From an uncultured Rikenellaceae bacterium (GTDB lineage Bacteria; Bacteroidota; Bacteroidia; Bacteroidales; Rikenellaceae), in assembly GCA_944321925.1 (NCBI GenBank), contig CALUND010000016.1:115748-179747 (forward strand): a stretch of 64,000 nucleotides of DNA, read 5' to 3'. The notes below the pieces were generated by a model. It worked only from the letters and a program-made list of their open reading frames with translations. It did not search any database and had not been told where the DNA came from. The position numbers were made by a program, and so were the translations under genes. Positions 1 to 9,108 of this stretch are shown here, piece after piece (position 1 is the first letter of the stretch; each line of letters opens with the position of its first letter).

Positions 1-2328
1 TGCAGCGGCGGCATTCCAACCGTCGTCAGTTCCATCTTCTTTCAGCGGCGGAGCAATAATGGTTCCTTCAGCCCAACCATCGTATGCTTCGATACAGTTC
101 CATCTCCATGGACCTATTGACCCCCAACCTGTAGCAGCGGCATCGCCGTGCGATGTGATGAAGCCGAAGTTTTTACCGTTCGGGATTTGCCATCCTACAG
201 GGCACGGGTCGTAAATCGATTTCTGACCAACGTCACTCGAAATGTCGCTCGAGTTACCCCAGAGGTGTCCCCACGGGTTGCGAATATCGGAAGGATTCAT
301 TGCAGATCCATGACCATAATTATCGGCTGCACCCGACTCATTGTTGTGGAGCCAGTGGTAGGGATAACCCTTGTCACCTTTGATGAAGATATGCGGATGT
401 TCGATAGCATACTGTACGTTCTCAGCTACAATTTCACCTAAAGAAGAGACTGTCTTAATCGCACCTGCAGAACTTTGATAACCATTGGTGGTCGGTTCTG
501 TTTCATCCAAGGCACGGTAGTAGTAGTAAATAACCGCATTTGTTCCGTAATTGCCGAAGCCGTAGTTGTCGTCCTTACCATCGATGCTTTCGCTGTACGA
601 TCCTTGGGCAGCTCCCGGGAACGGGTCTTTACGACCCCACTGGTACATCAGACCGAACGATTTCTGGATGTCGTCTTCGAGTCCGCTCGTACCGTCGCTC
701 AGAGCACCGAGGTTACGGTCCATCCACGTAGCAGCCAAAGCATAAGTGCTTCCACCGATCTCATATTGATGCTGAGGATCTTCCGGATTGTAATTGTCGA
801 ACCACAGGTGCCAGCTCCAAAGAACGGTCTTCACCTCAGCACCGTATTTGTCTACTTGTTTGTCGATAGCACCGATAACAGCGTTGCCGGGAGTGCCGTT
901 CGTCGTGAAGTAGAGGTAATCGTTTGCATAAACTACGTCGGATACGATACCTGTTGTATCGGTAGCCCAGATGATTTCACCCCAGTTCGGATTCATCTTG
1001 ACGGGGAGGATAAATTCCGTTTCGGCGCCGTTACCCTGGATCGTTGCGTTGATCTTATAGGTACCAGCCTGCGGAACGATATAGCAGTTGGCCGTACCGT
1101 TCTCGCTCAGATTGATTGCTTGTTGCATTTGAGAAACCGGAATGGTCTTAACGATATCGTCGAATCCTTCCTGGCTTGCGGTAACGGTGATCGTTCCCTC
1201 GCGTTTTGTACCGGTGTTGGTTTCGTAGTTGATCGTGAGAACTCCGTCAGCAGCAGAACCGGACAACCAGCTATCAGAACCGACAACGGTAAGTGTGCCG
1301 TTCGACTCATAAGTGATGGTTGTACTACCTGCTTCGTCGATTACGGCGATCGGGTCTTCCGAGATGTTCAGATAGAGACCAGCACCGCGCTGTGTGATCC
1401 TGAATTCTACTGTTTGATCACCGCAAGCGAAAGTAACCTTGCCCGTACGATCTGCACTTTCCGTATTTTCCGATACGGCAATGATCACTTCTGCTGCATC
1501 GGTAGTAGCGCCACCCTCAGCCGGATCGATCGTGATCCAATCGACGTCGGATACGGCTGTCCATGCGGTATTGGCAGTCAGGCTGGCGATGATGTCATCG
1601 GCCGTAGCCTCTATGGTTACAGCACCTTCTGTGAAGCGGTCGCTTGTGACTTCCAATTGGTAGCTGTTCGCAGCCTGGACAACGGTGATCTTTTTCGAGA
1701 ACTCTTCGATGTATTTGTCATCTGTCGGCGTGATGAAGATCGTATCTGCACGCTCTTCGAACAGAGGAGATTCCGGAGCCTTTACAGTGATCTGGTCACC
1801 GTTTTCGTTGAGCTCGACGGTCAACCAGTCGCTCAGATTGGACCAATCCCATGCGATGTTGGTTGTTACGCTGATGGTTGCAGTGCCTCCCTTTGCTTCC
1901 AGCGGAATCGACGTCTTGTCAACGACCAGAGCCGGCTCGATACCGATTTGAGTGATTCGCAGGGTGAACGTAACGCCTTCCGAATTCTGGAATACCACGT
2001 CAGCCTTACGAACATCTTCGTCTTTGTTGGCAAGAACCGTAACCATCAGGCTGTTGCCATTCGATGACGGTTCAACTTCTACCCAAGTTTCCGTAGGATT
2101 AGCCGTCCAGGTGGAGGTGGAGGTAACCGTTACGATGTAACGATTGCCCTCTGCGGCTACGTTGTTGATAACTTGAGGATTCGTCTTAATTGAAGGCTCA
2201 GAGGATGTGTCATCTTGTTTACATCCCTGGAACAAAGCCAAGACGAGTGTGAAGGTCGCAAAAAGAGACACGGCTTTCCATGCTCTCTTTGTGAAGCTCA
2301 CATTCCGAGAATAGTTAGATGTTTGCAT
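1..2328 (-). CDS. BACON-domain surface lipoprotein with Fib_succ_major C-terminus (3' end cut by window)
   Basis: The frame is open from an ATG at 2328 to the window edge (776 codons, no stop), so the C-terminus is missing. The N-terminus has a basic region, a hydrophobic stretch and a Cys at about residue 36 (ALFQGC), fitting a lipoprotein. Residues of about 45-400 form several repeated beta-sandwich units with the BACON pattern (a conserved Trp in the middle, ending like VTFTLRITQIG or VEFRITQRGA). From about residue 520 the motifs WMDRNLGA, YQWGRKDPFPGA and YDPCPVGWQIP match the Fibrobacter succinogenes major paralogous domain. BACON modules are common in Bacteroidales surface lipoproteins, often glycan- or mucin-related; no catalytic residues are seen, so binding or adhesion is inference. 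It stands alone, facing away from korAB. Confidence 0.85.
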   Translation of the reverse strand, partial: MQTSNYSRNVSFTKRAWKAVSLFATFTLVLALFQGCKQDDTSSEPSIKTNPQVINNVAAEGNRYIVTVTSTSTWTANPTETWVEVEPSSNGNSLMVTVLANKDEDVRKADVVFQNSEGVTFTLRITQIGIEPALVVDKTSIPLEAKGGTATISVTTNIAWDWSNLSDWLTVELNENGDQITVKAPESPLFEERADTIFITPTDDKYIEEFSKKITVVQAANSYQLEVTSDRFTEGAVTIEATADDIIASLTANTAWTAVSDVDWITIDPAEGGATTDAAEVIIAVSENTESADRTGKVTFACGDQTVEFRITQRGAGLYLNISEDPIAVIDEAGSTTITYESNGTLTVVGSDSWLSGSAADGVLTINYETNTGTKREGTITVTASQEGFDDIVKTIPVSQMQQAINLSENGTANCYIVPQAGTYKINATIQGNGAETEFILPVKMNPNWGEIIWATDTTGIVSDVVYANDYLYFTTNGTPGNAVIGAIDKQVDKYGAEVKTVLWSWHLWFDNYNPEDPQHQYEIGGSTYALAATWMDRNLGALSDGTSGLEDDIQKSFGLMYQWGRKDPFPGAAQGSYSESIDGKDDNYGFGNYGTNAVIYYYYRALDETEPTTNGYQSSAGAIKTVSSLGEIVAENVQYAIEHPHIFIKGDKGYPYHWLHNNESGAADNYGHGSAMNPSDIRNPWGHLWGNSSDISSDVGQKSIYDPCPVGWQIPNGKNFGFITSHGDAAATGWGSIGPWRWNCIEAYDGWAEGTIIAPPLKEDGTDDGWNAAAA

Positions 2329-2732
2329 AGTAAAAGATTGAGAGTTAATGGTTTATGATTAAATAACAAGTTGTGGCAACAGTTTTATCCGTCTCAAAAA
2401 TAGGAAAAATAATTGAATTGTAATATGGCCGATGGAAAAATCTAATAATTTTTTTTATGACGCATTTCCTTGTATTAAAGAAAAAGATATTGTCAATCGA
2501 ACGGAAAGAGGGTGTGATTTAGTGTGCCGTTTGGCTGTTTGGTCGGATGAAGAGATCTGTCTTACTTGTTGTGCCATTTTGGGGAAAGGTGATACTCATT
2601 GGATTTGCGGAGAAACAATATCCGGATTTTATTGTGAATTTATTTTGTTCTCCTCATATTAAAATGATGGGAGAAATTGAACGTCTCCCATTTGATCGGA
2701 GAAGGTAGGAAAGTGAAAATAGGTGTTTTTTC
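2329..2732. other. AT-rich intergenic region between divergent genes
   Basis: About 400 bases without a convincing gene. A 76-codon open frame at 2432-2662 encodes a Cys-rich peptide but has no recognisable family, signal or initiation context. The region must carry the promoter of the minus-strand lipoprotein, but I see no clear TAnnTTTG match for it. Confidence 0.5.
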
Positions 2733-2765
2733 TTGCACTTTTCTGGAGATAATTTAGTACCTTGC
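2733..2765 (+). promoter_or_regulatory. Probable promoter of korAB
   Basis: TTG at 2733-2735 and TACCTTGC at 2758-2765, 22 bp apart, approximate the Bacteroidota -33/-7 elements. The predicted transcript starts about 25 bases before the chosen korA ATG and excludes the longer open frame beginning at 2733. Confidence 0.5.
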
Positions 2766-2795
2766 TCGCCCGAAATAATCATCGAAATAAAACTT

Positions 2796-4643
2796 ATGGA
2801 CAAACAGACAAAGGAACTCAACGATGTCGTTATCCGCTTTTCCGGCGATTCCGGCGACGGAATGCAGCTGACCGGTACGCTCTTTTCCGATACGTCGGCT
2901 CTCTTCGGAAACGGAATATCGACTTTCCCGGACTATCCTGCGGAGATTCGTGCACCGCAAGGGACCGTCTCCGGCGTTTCCGGATTCCAGGTGCACTTCG
3001 GCAGTCGCCGCATGATCACTCCGGGCGATTACTGCGATGTGTTGGTGGCCATGAATCCTGCGGCACTCAAGGCCAATGCCAAGTGGCTGAAAAAAGATGC
3101 TACGATTATTCTCGACGGCGATACGTTCGATGCGACCCACATCGCCAAGGCCGGATTCAAAACCGAAAATCCGATCGAGGAGCTGGGATTGTCCGACTAC
3201 AACATCGTGATGCCCGATATCACTTCGATGACCCGCGATGCCCTCGAAGGGATGGGACTCGACAACAAAAGTGTGGTGAAGTGCAAGAACATGTTTGCCC
3301 TCGGCATCTGTTTCTACCTCTACAATCGTCCGCTCGAGCATACTTTTCAATATATACAGACCAAGTTCGGCAAGAAAAATCCGGCGGTGGCGGAGGCCAA
3401 CGTGCGGGCGGTGAAAGCCGGTTACAACTATGCGGCCAATACCCACCTTTTTGCCAATACCTACGACGTGAAACCCTCTTCGTTCGAGAAGGGACTCTAT
3501 CGGAGCATCAACGGCAACCAGGCGACCGCCTGGGGGTTCATTGCGGCTTCGGAGAAGAGCGGTCGGCCGCTCTTTTGCGGATCGTATCCCATCACACCCG
3601 CTACGGTGATTCTCGAGGAGCTCGCAAAACGCAAAGACCTCGGTGTGAAGACGGTACAGGCCGAAGATGAGATTGCCGGTATCTGCACCTCGATCGGTGC
3701 GGCTTTTGCCGGTAATTTCGCCGTGACGACCACTTCGGGGCCCGGTCTTTCGCTCAAGAGCGAGGCGATGGGTCTGGCGGTGATGGCCGAGCTTCCTCTC
3801 GTGGTGGTCGACGTGCAGCGTGGAGGTCCCTCCACGGGTCTGCCGACCAAGACGGAACAGAGCGACCTCAGTCAGGCTCTTTATGGTCGCAACGGAGAGT
3901 GTCCCATGGTGGTGATTGCGGCCAGCTCTCCGTCCGACTGCTTCCATTACGCTTTCTGGGCCGGAAAGATCGCCATGGAGCACATGACTCCGGTCGTGCT
4001 GCTTACCGACGGTTTCATCGCGAATGGCAGTGAACCGTGGCACATACCATCCATGAAGGATTATCCGACCATTACGCCGCCGATCGTGCCGGCCAACGAG
4101 ACGGGAGAACCTTTTATGCCGTACAGACGCAATGAGAAGAGCATGGCGCGCGGATGGGCCATTCCCGGAACGAAGGGGTTGGAACATCGTATCGGAGGGC
4201 TGGAAAAGGACAGTCTGAAGGGGAGCGTTTCGCACGATCCGGCGAACCACCAGAAGATGGTCGATTCGCGTGCGGAGAAGGTGGCTCGTGTAGTCGATTA
4301 TATTCCGGAACAGGAGGTGATCGGCGATGCGGAAGGCGATCTGTTGGTTGTGGGCTGGGGCGGTACGAAAGGCCATCTGCTTTCGGCCGTGGAGCAGCTT
4401 CGCGACGAAGGCAAAAAGGTGTCGCTGTGCCATTTCAACTACATCAATCCGCTGCCCCGCAACGTGGCCGACATCCTGGGTCGCTATCGGAAGATCGTGG
4501 TGTGCGAACTCAACAAGGGTCAATTCGCCAGCTATCTGCGGAGCCATTTCCAGCAGTTCGAGTTCCTGCAGTACAACAAGACGCAGGGGCTGCCTTTCAC
4601 GGTGCGCGAGTTGAAGGAACATTTCGAGTCACTTTTAAATTAA
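2796..4643 (+). CDS. korA: 2-oxoacid:ferredoxin oxidoreductase, alpha subunit with fused gamma domain
   Basis: A 615-residue subunit of a 2-oxoacid (probably 2-oxoglutarate):ferredoxin oxidoreductase, which decarboxylates a 2-oxoacid to an acyl-CoA and reduces ferredoxin in the cytoplasm. Residues of about 10-195 are the gamma domain (VVIRFSGDSGDGMQLTG near the start) and about 220-615 the alpha/pyrimidine-binding domain (FCGSYPITPATVILEELA, then TTTSGPGLSLKSEAMGLA). This gamma-alpha order is usual for the two-subunit KorAB class. The ATG at 2796 was chosen because the upstream extension is not protein-like and overlaps the promoter. The beta-subunit gene follows after 10 bases. Substrate (2-oxoglutarate rather than pyruvate or branched-chain acids) is inferred from the two-gene layout. 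Confidence 0.92.
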   Translation: MDKQTKELNDVVIRFSGDSGDGMQLTGTLFSDTSALFGNGISTFPDYPAEIRAPQGTVSGVSGFQVHFGSRRMITPGDYCDVLVAMNPAALKANAKWLKKDATIILDGDTFDATHIAKAGFKTENPIEELGLSDYNIVMPDITSMTRDALEGMGLDNKSVVKCKNMFALGICFYLYNRPLEHTFQYIQTKFGKKNPAVAEANVRAVKAGYNYAANTHLFANTYDVKPSSFEKGLYRSINGNQATAWGFIAASEKSGRPLFCGSYPITPATVILEELAKRKDLGVKTVQAEDEIAGICTSIGAAFAGNFAVTTTSGPGLSLKSEAMGLAVMAELPLVVVDVQRGGPSTGLPTKTEQSDLSQALYGRNGECPMVVIAASSPSDCFHYAFWAGKIAMEHMTPVVLLTDGFIANGSEPWHIPSMKDYPTITPPIVPANETGEPFMPYRRNEKSMARGWAIPGTKGLEHRIGGLEKDSLKGSVSHDPANHQKMVDSRAEKVARVVDYIPEQEVIGDAEGDLLVVGWGGTKGHLLSAVEQLRDEGKKVSLCHFNYINPLPRNVADILGRYRKIVVCELNKGQFASYLRSHFQQFEFLQYNKTQGLPFTVRELKEHFESLLN

Positions 4644-4653
4644 GGAGATTATC

Positions 4654-5679
4654 ATGGAACAGTGTAAATATACGGCTGCCGATTTCAAGAGCGATCAGGA
4701 GGTAAAATGGTGCCCCGGCTGCGGTGACCATGCGATTCTGAATTCGGTGCAACGGGCAATGGCCGAGGTGGCCGGTAAAGATGGAATTCCGCATGAGAAA
4801 TTTGCCGTGATCTCCGGTATCGGTTGTTCGTCGCGTTTCCCCTATTATGTGAAGACGTACGGATTCCACGGCATTCACGGACGGGCCAATGCGATTGCGA
4901 CGGGTGTTAAGACGGCCAATCCCGATCTGAGCGTTTGGGTCGCCACGGGCGACGGCGATTCGCTGGCGATCGGCGGTAACCATTTCATCCATGCGGTACG
5001 TCGCAACGTGAACCTCAACGTGGTGCTTTTCAACAACGAAATCTACGGTCTCACGAAGGGACAGTACTCTCCTACGACCAAGTTGGGTAAAATTACCAAG
5101 ACTTCGCCGTTCGGTACGATCGAACAGCCGTTCAAACCGGGCGAGCTGGTGCTCGGCGCACGGGGAACTTTCTTCGCCCGTTCGGTGGATGCCGAGGTGG
5201 CGTTGACGGCGGAGTGCCTCGTGGCTGCGGCCGAGCATAAGGGGATGGCCGTGACGGAGGTGCTGCAGAATTGCGTGATCTTCAACGATAAGACTCATGC
5301 CCCCTATGCCGGTGACAAGGCGACACGGGCCGAACATACCATTGTATTGCGTCACGGGGAGAAGATGCTTTTCGGTGCCAATAAGGAGAAAGGTCTCGTG
5401 TTCGACGGAGAGGATCTCCATGTGGTGACGGTGGGTGTCGATGCAACCCTCGACGAGGTGTTGGTGCACGATGCTCATGCCAAAAATCCGGTGATCCATT
5501 TCCTGCTGGCCGGTATGCAGTATCCGGATTATCCGGTAGCACTCGGTGTGATTCGTGACGTGGAGGCTCCGAGCTACGAGAGCGAAGTGGCTCGTCAGGT
5601 GGCCGAAGTACAGGCTACGGCGAAGATCAAGTGCGTGGACGACCTGCTCCGCAGTGGCGAAGTGTGGGAGGTGAAGTGA
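4654..5679 (+). CDS. korB: 2-oxoacid:ferredoxin oxidoreductase, beta (TPP-binding) subunit
   Basis: A 341-residue partner of the preceding subunit. The N-terminal VKWCPGCGDHAIL carries the Cys-x-x-Cys pair that helps ligate a cluster in this family. GDGDSLAIGGNHFIHA near residues 98-113, followed by NNEIYGLTKGQYSPT, is the thiamine diphosphate/Mg-binding signature. The gene sits 10 bases behind korA and, unusually for this window, has a good Shine-Dalgarno sequence (AAGGAG, 4642-4647) overlapping the korA stop, suggesting translational coupling and matched subunit amounts. A GC-rich hairpin follows the gene. Confidence 0.93.
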   Translation: MEQCKYTAADFKSDQEVKWCPGCGDHAILNSVQRAMAEVAGKDGIPHEKFAVISGIGCSSRFPYYVKTYGFHGIHGRANAIATGVKTANPDLSVWVATGDGDSLAIGGNHFIHAVRRNVNLNVVLFNNEIYGLTKGQYSPTTKLGKITKTSPFGTIEQPFKPGELVLGARGTFFARSVDAEVALTAECLVAAAEHKGMAVTEVLQNCVIFNDKTHAPYAGDKATRAEHTIVLRHGEKMLFGANKEKGLVFDGEDLHVVTVGVDATLDEVLVHDAHAKNPVIHFLLAGMQYPDYPVALGVIRDVEAPSYESEVARQVAEVQATAKIKCVDDLLRSGEVWEVK

Positions 5680-5705
5680 TTCGCTGCCTGAATCTGTAAA
5701 TCTGC

Positions 5706-5741
5706 AGGAGGGGACGATCGGGGGTGCGATCGTCCCCTCCT
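5706..5741 (+). terminator. GC-rich hairpin after korAB
   Basis: A perfect 15-bp inverted repeat (5706-5720 and 5727-5741) with a 6-base loop lies 27 bases after the korB stop. The following T tract is weak, so it may act mainly as a 3'-end stabiliser. Confidence 0.65.
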
Positions 5742-5904
5742 CGATTTCGAGGGGTCCCTCGTTTCGTTCTGCGAAGTCGGCCCGTTTGGGAGTGCTTTTC
5801 TATCTGTATGAATGATACGCTATTACGAGGATTGTTGATAAAAAGACGATAACTTTCGTCGAAGGCGACGGACAGGGCATTTTTTTCTCTCTACTTTTAT
5901 GACT

Positions 5905-6084
5905 GTTCTCGGTGAGGACAGGCTCGCAAAACGGGTCTGCTGTCCGACGCAAGAGGGAAAATCGTGTGAATCGATTACAGTACCCGCTGCTGTGTTTTCC
6001 GAGGGCTCCGGAGCATGAGGTCACTGCTTTTGTCGCGGGAAGGCGCTCCGGAGTAGGGAATCAGTCAGAAGACCTGCCGGGAAC
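5905..6084 (+). promoter_or_regulatory. Cobalamin (B12) riboswitch upstream of nrdDG
   Basis: The leader has, in order, the conserved blocks of the cobalamin riboswitch: GAGGGAA at 5953-5959, a short P3-like hairpin around TGTGAA (5965-5970), ACAG (5977-5980) then CCCGCTGCTGT (5983-5993), GTCACTG (6020-6026), CGGGAAGGCG (6036-6045) and GTCAGAAGACCTGCC (6064-6078). The closing helix P1 forms between 5905-5913 and 6076-6084 (9 pairs with G-U wobbles). This is the pattern seen in Bacteroidota B12 elements. The expression platform would lie in 6085-6198; no strong T-tailed terminator is seen, so control at translation initiation is the simpler guess. Expected effect: less NrdDG when B12 is plentiful. 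Confidence 0.88.
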
Positions 6085-6198
6085 GATTGTCAGAGGAGAG
6101 CCGCCTTCGGGAGTTAGGGCAGAGCGATCGAGAGCATGCTCCGTGTTCGCCGTTCCCTTGCTTTGCCGCTCTTCTGTGCGATTTGTCGGGAAGAACAG

Positions 6199-8322
6199 AT
6201 GAAAAAACATACGGCTATGGAACACACGGAATTCAGTATCGTCAAAAGAGACGGGACGAAAGAGCTCTTTTCAATGAATAAGATTACGGCGGCCATCGAA
6301 AAGGCTTTCCATTCGGTGGGCAAAACACCCACTCCGGAGGCCCTCGATCAACTCACTTCGAGCCTCTATATCCACGAGGGAACGACTGTCGAGGAGATTC
6401 AGAATCAGGTGGAGCTGTCGCTCATGAGTCACGGTTACTACGGCGTGGCGAAATCGTTCATCATCTATCGTCGGCAACATACCGAGGATCGCGAGGTGCG
6501 CGACAAACTCGCCTTCCTGGTCGACTATTGCGACGCGGCCAATCCGGCTACCGGCAGTAAGTACGATGCCAATGCCAACGTGGAGCACAAGAACATCGCT
6601 ACGTTGATCGGCGAACTGCCCAAACAGAACTTCATCCGGCTCAACCGTCGGTTGCTTTGCGATCGCATCAAGGAGATGTACGGCAAGCCGATGGCCGACA
6701 GTTACCTGGAGCTGCTCAACAACCATTTCATCTACAAGAACGACGAGACGAGCATGGCCAACTATTGCGCCAGCATCACCATGTATCCCTGGCTGATCGG
6801 GGGGACGCTCTCCATCGGAGGAAACTCGACCAAACCGACCAACCTCAAATCGTTCTGTGGAGGCTTTGTCAATATGGTCTTCATTGTGAGCAGCATGCTC
6901 AGCGGAGCGTGCGCCACGCCGGAATTCCTCATGTACCTGAACTATTTCATCGGTCAGGAGTACGGGAACGACTATTTCCGCAATCCGGATCGGGTCGTTG
7001 ATCTTTCGCTCCGGCAACGTACGCTCGACAAGGTGATCACCGACTGTTTCGAACAGATCGTCTATTCGATCAATCAGCCCACCGGAGCCCGGAATTTCCA
7101 GGCCGTGTTCTGGAACATTGCCTACTACGACCGCTATTACTTCGAGAGCCTGTTCGGCAATTTCGTCTTTCCGGACGGCAGTCGTCCCGATTGGGATTCG
7201 CTCGACTGGTTGCAGCGTCGTTTCATGCGGTGGTTCAACGAGGAGCGTACCCGTTCCGTGTTGACCTTCCCCGTGGAGACGATGGCTCTGCTGACCGAGA
7301 ACGGCGATGTCAAAGATAAGGCTTACGGCGATTTTACGGCTGAAATGTATGCGGCAGGCCACTCGTTCTTCACCTACATGAGCGACAATGCCGATTCGCT
7401 CAGCAGTTGCTGCCGTTTGCGCAACGAGATTCAGGATAACGGATTCAGCTATACGTTGGGTGCGGGCGGTGTCTCCACGGGATCGAAAAGCGTGCTTACG
7501 ATCAACCTCAACCGTTGCGTACAGCATGCCGTGCGGAACGGAATCCCCTACACGGAATTTCTCGAGGAGGTGGTCGACAAGGTCCACAAGTTCCAGTTGG
7601 CCTACAACGAAAATCTCAAACATCTGCAGTCGAAGGGGATGCTTCCCCTGTTCGATGCCGGCTACATCCGTATGGATCGGCAATACCTGACCATCGGGGT
7701 CAATGGCCTGGTGGAGGCTGCCGAGTTCCTGGGGCTGAAGATCGACGACAATCCGAAGTATCAGGCTTTTGTCGAGGATATCCTGGGACTGGTGGAGCGC
7801 TATAACAAAAAATATCGTACCAAGGAGGTGCTCTTCAATTGCGAGATGATTCCGGCAGAAAACGTGGGTGTCAAGCACGCCAAATGGGATCGTGAAGCCG
7901 GGTTCCAGGTCCCGCGCGACTGTTACAACAGCTACTTCTACGTGGTGGAGGATCCATCGCTCACGGTTCTCGACAAGTTCCGTCTGCACGGACGTCGTTA
8001 TGTGGAGCATCTGACGGGAGGTTCCGCGCTTCACATGAACCTCGACGAGCATCTTTCCAAGGCGCAGTATCGGCAATTGCTCCGCGTAGCCGCGGTGGAG
8101 GGAACCAACTACTTCACCTTCAATATCCCCAACACGCTTTGCAACGAATGCGGACATATCGATAAACGTTACTTGAAGGAGTGTCCGGTTTGCCACAGCA
8201 AGAATACCGACTATCTGACTCGTGTGATCGGTTACCTCAAACGGGTGAGCAACTTCTCCCAGGCGCGGCAGAAGGAGGCTTCCAGACGCTATTACAACCA
8301 TGCTGCAGGGGAGAAAATGTGA
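6199..8322 (+). CDS. nrdD: Anaerobic (class III) ribonucleoside-triphosphate reductase
   Basis: A 707-residue glycyl-radical enzyme that reduces ribonucleotides to deoxyribonucleotides without oxygen. The N-terminus is an ATP-cone allosteric domain (FSIVKRDGTKELFSMNKI, then helices to about residue 100). A Cys-rich SSCCRLRNEIQDNG segment lies mid-protein, where the thiyl-radical Cys is expected. The C-terminus has a zinc site (CNECG near 650, CPVC near 663) and the glycyl-radical loop RVIGYL near residue 677, close to KRVSNFSQARQKEASRR. The ATG at 6199 is taken; another at 6217 would only remove six residues. The longer frame from 6136 runs into the riboswitch platform. It overlaps nrdG by one base and lies behind a B12 riboswitch. 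Confidence 0.95.
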   Translation: MKKHTAMEHTEFSIVKRDGTKELFSMNKITAAIEKAFHSVGKTPTPEALDQLTSSLYIHEGTTVEEIQNQVELSLMSHGYYGVAKSFIIYRRQHTEDREVRDKLAFLVDYCDAANPATGSKYDANANVEHKNIATLIGELPKQNFIRLNRRLLCDRIKEMYGKPMADSYLELLNNHFIYKNDETSMANYCASITMYPWLIGGTLSIGGNSTKPTNLKSFCGGFVNMVFIVSSMLSGACATPEFLMYLNYFIGQEYGNDYFRNPDRVVDLSLRQRTLDKVITDCFEQIVYSINQPTGARNFQAVFWNIAYYDRYYFESLFGNFVFPDGSRPDWDSLDWLQRRFMRWFNEERTRSVLTFPVETMALLTENGDVKDKAYGDFTAEMYAAGHSFFTYMSDNADSLSSCCRLRNEIQDNGFSYTLGAGGVSTGSKSVLTINLNRCVQHAVRNGIPYTEFLEEVVDKVHKFQLAYNENLKHLQSKGMLPLFDAGYIRMDRQYLTIGVNGLVEAAEFLGLKIDDNPKYQAFVEDILGLVERYNKKYRTKEVLFNCEMIPAENVGVKHAKWDREAGFQVPRDCYNSYFYVVEDPSLTVLDKFRLHGRRYVEHLTGGSALHMNLDEHLSKAQYRQLLRVAAVEGTNYFTFNIPNTLCNECGHIDKRYLKECPVCHSKNTDYLTRVIGYLKRVSNFSQARQKEASRRYYNHAAGEKM

Positions 8323-8801
8323 TGTTGCGTTATGCCGATTACGATATTGTCTTCCGTGAAATACCGGACGAGGTAACCCTTGCCGTGAACTTGACGGGAT
8401 GTCCCAACCGGTGTCCGGGATGTCACAGCCCCTATCTGCAACGCGACGAAGGCCAGGTCTTGACGGAGGAGGTTCTTTGCGGTTGGTTGCGGCGTTATGA
8501 AGGGGCGGTCACCTGTCTCTGTTTCATGGGGGGCGACGGCGATCCGGCTCGGGTTGCGGAGTTGGCGCGAAGCGTTCGCGAGCAGGGTTTGGTGAAAACG
8601 GCCTGGTATTCCGGGAGGACGGAGTTGCCCGCGGATTGCGATCGGGAGGCGTTCGATTTCATCAAACTCGGGCCCTATGTCGAACGATTGGGCGCGCTCG
8701 ATCGGCCGACGACGAATCAACGGCTTTATCGGATCGAACGGGGGGCGGATGGACGCGCAGCACGGTTGGTCGACATTACGTCGTGTTTTTGGCGGCAGTA
8801 G
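8322..8801 (+). CDS. nrdG: Anaerobic ribonucleotide reductase activating protein
   Basis: A 159-residue radical-SAM activase that installs the glycyl radical on NrdD. The three-Cys cluster motif is CPNRCPGCHS (Cys-x3-Cys-x2-Cys) near residues 27-34, preceded by NLTG; FMGGDGDPA resembles the SAM-binding GGE/GGD motif. The ATG shares its A with the nrdD stop (TGATG), so the two are translationally coupled and share the upstream B12 riboswitch. Confidence 0.93.
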   Translation: MLRYADYDIVFREIPDEVTLAVNLTGCPNRCPGCHSPYLQRDEGQVLTEEVLCGWLRRYEGAVTCLCFMGGDGDPARVAELARSVREQGLVKTAWYSGRTELPADCDREAFDFIKLGPYVERLGALDRPTTNQRLYRIERGADGRAARLVDITSCFWRQ

Positions 8802-9000
8802 ACTCGCTGGCGCGGGGATATTCTCCCGGTCGACAGACTGGATCGGGGACGTTCGATTTCCGACTGATTCTTTCGGATCTTGTCTTTAGGGCCGATTCTG
8901 CGTTTTCGATACTTCTTCGTCTGATCCTTCTGCCCTGCATGCGATTTTTGCAGTCGGCAACTCCCCACATGTCGTTGTCGTTTCCCGAGACCGAATAGGA

Positions 9001-9042
9001 AAACCGCTACGCGATCCCAATGAGTGGATGGCGTAGCGGTTT
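9001..9042. terminator. Bidirectional hairpin between nrdG and the GH127 gene
   Basis: AAACCGCTACGC (9001-9012) pairs perfectly with GCGTAGCGGTTT (9031-9042); part of the loop can pair further. It lies between the converging ends of nrdDG and the minus-strand operon. On the minus strand the stem ends in a short T run. The rest of 8802-9108 shows nothing else. Confidence 0.7.
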
Positions 9043-9108
9043 CAGTTGTCCGAAGGTTCGTGTGGCGATCTTTCCCCTTCGTGGCAGAAGGGTGTATCGC
9101 GAAGTTTT

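Noticed and set aside
475..2067. 530-codon plus-strand frame
   Set aside because: It is the antisense of the BACON lipoprotein, whose frame has a signal peptide and known domains.
2432..2662. 76-codon Cys-rich open frame between the BACON gene and korA
   Set aside because: No recognisable family, signal peptide or promoter; lies in AT-rich intergenic DNA and composition is not gene-like.
2754..4622. 622-codon minus-strand frame
   Set aside because: Antisense shadow of korA, caused by GC-rich codon use; no family similarity.
6136..6198. Upstream extension of nrdD
   Set aside because: Arg/Leu-rich, precedes the ATP-cone and lies in the riboswitch expression platform; start at 6199 preferred.
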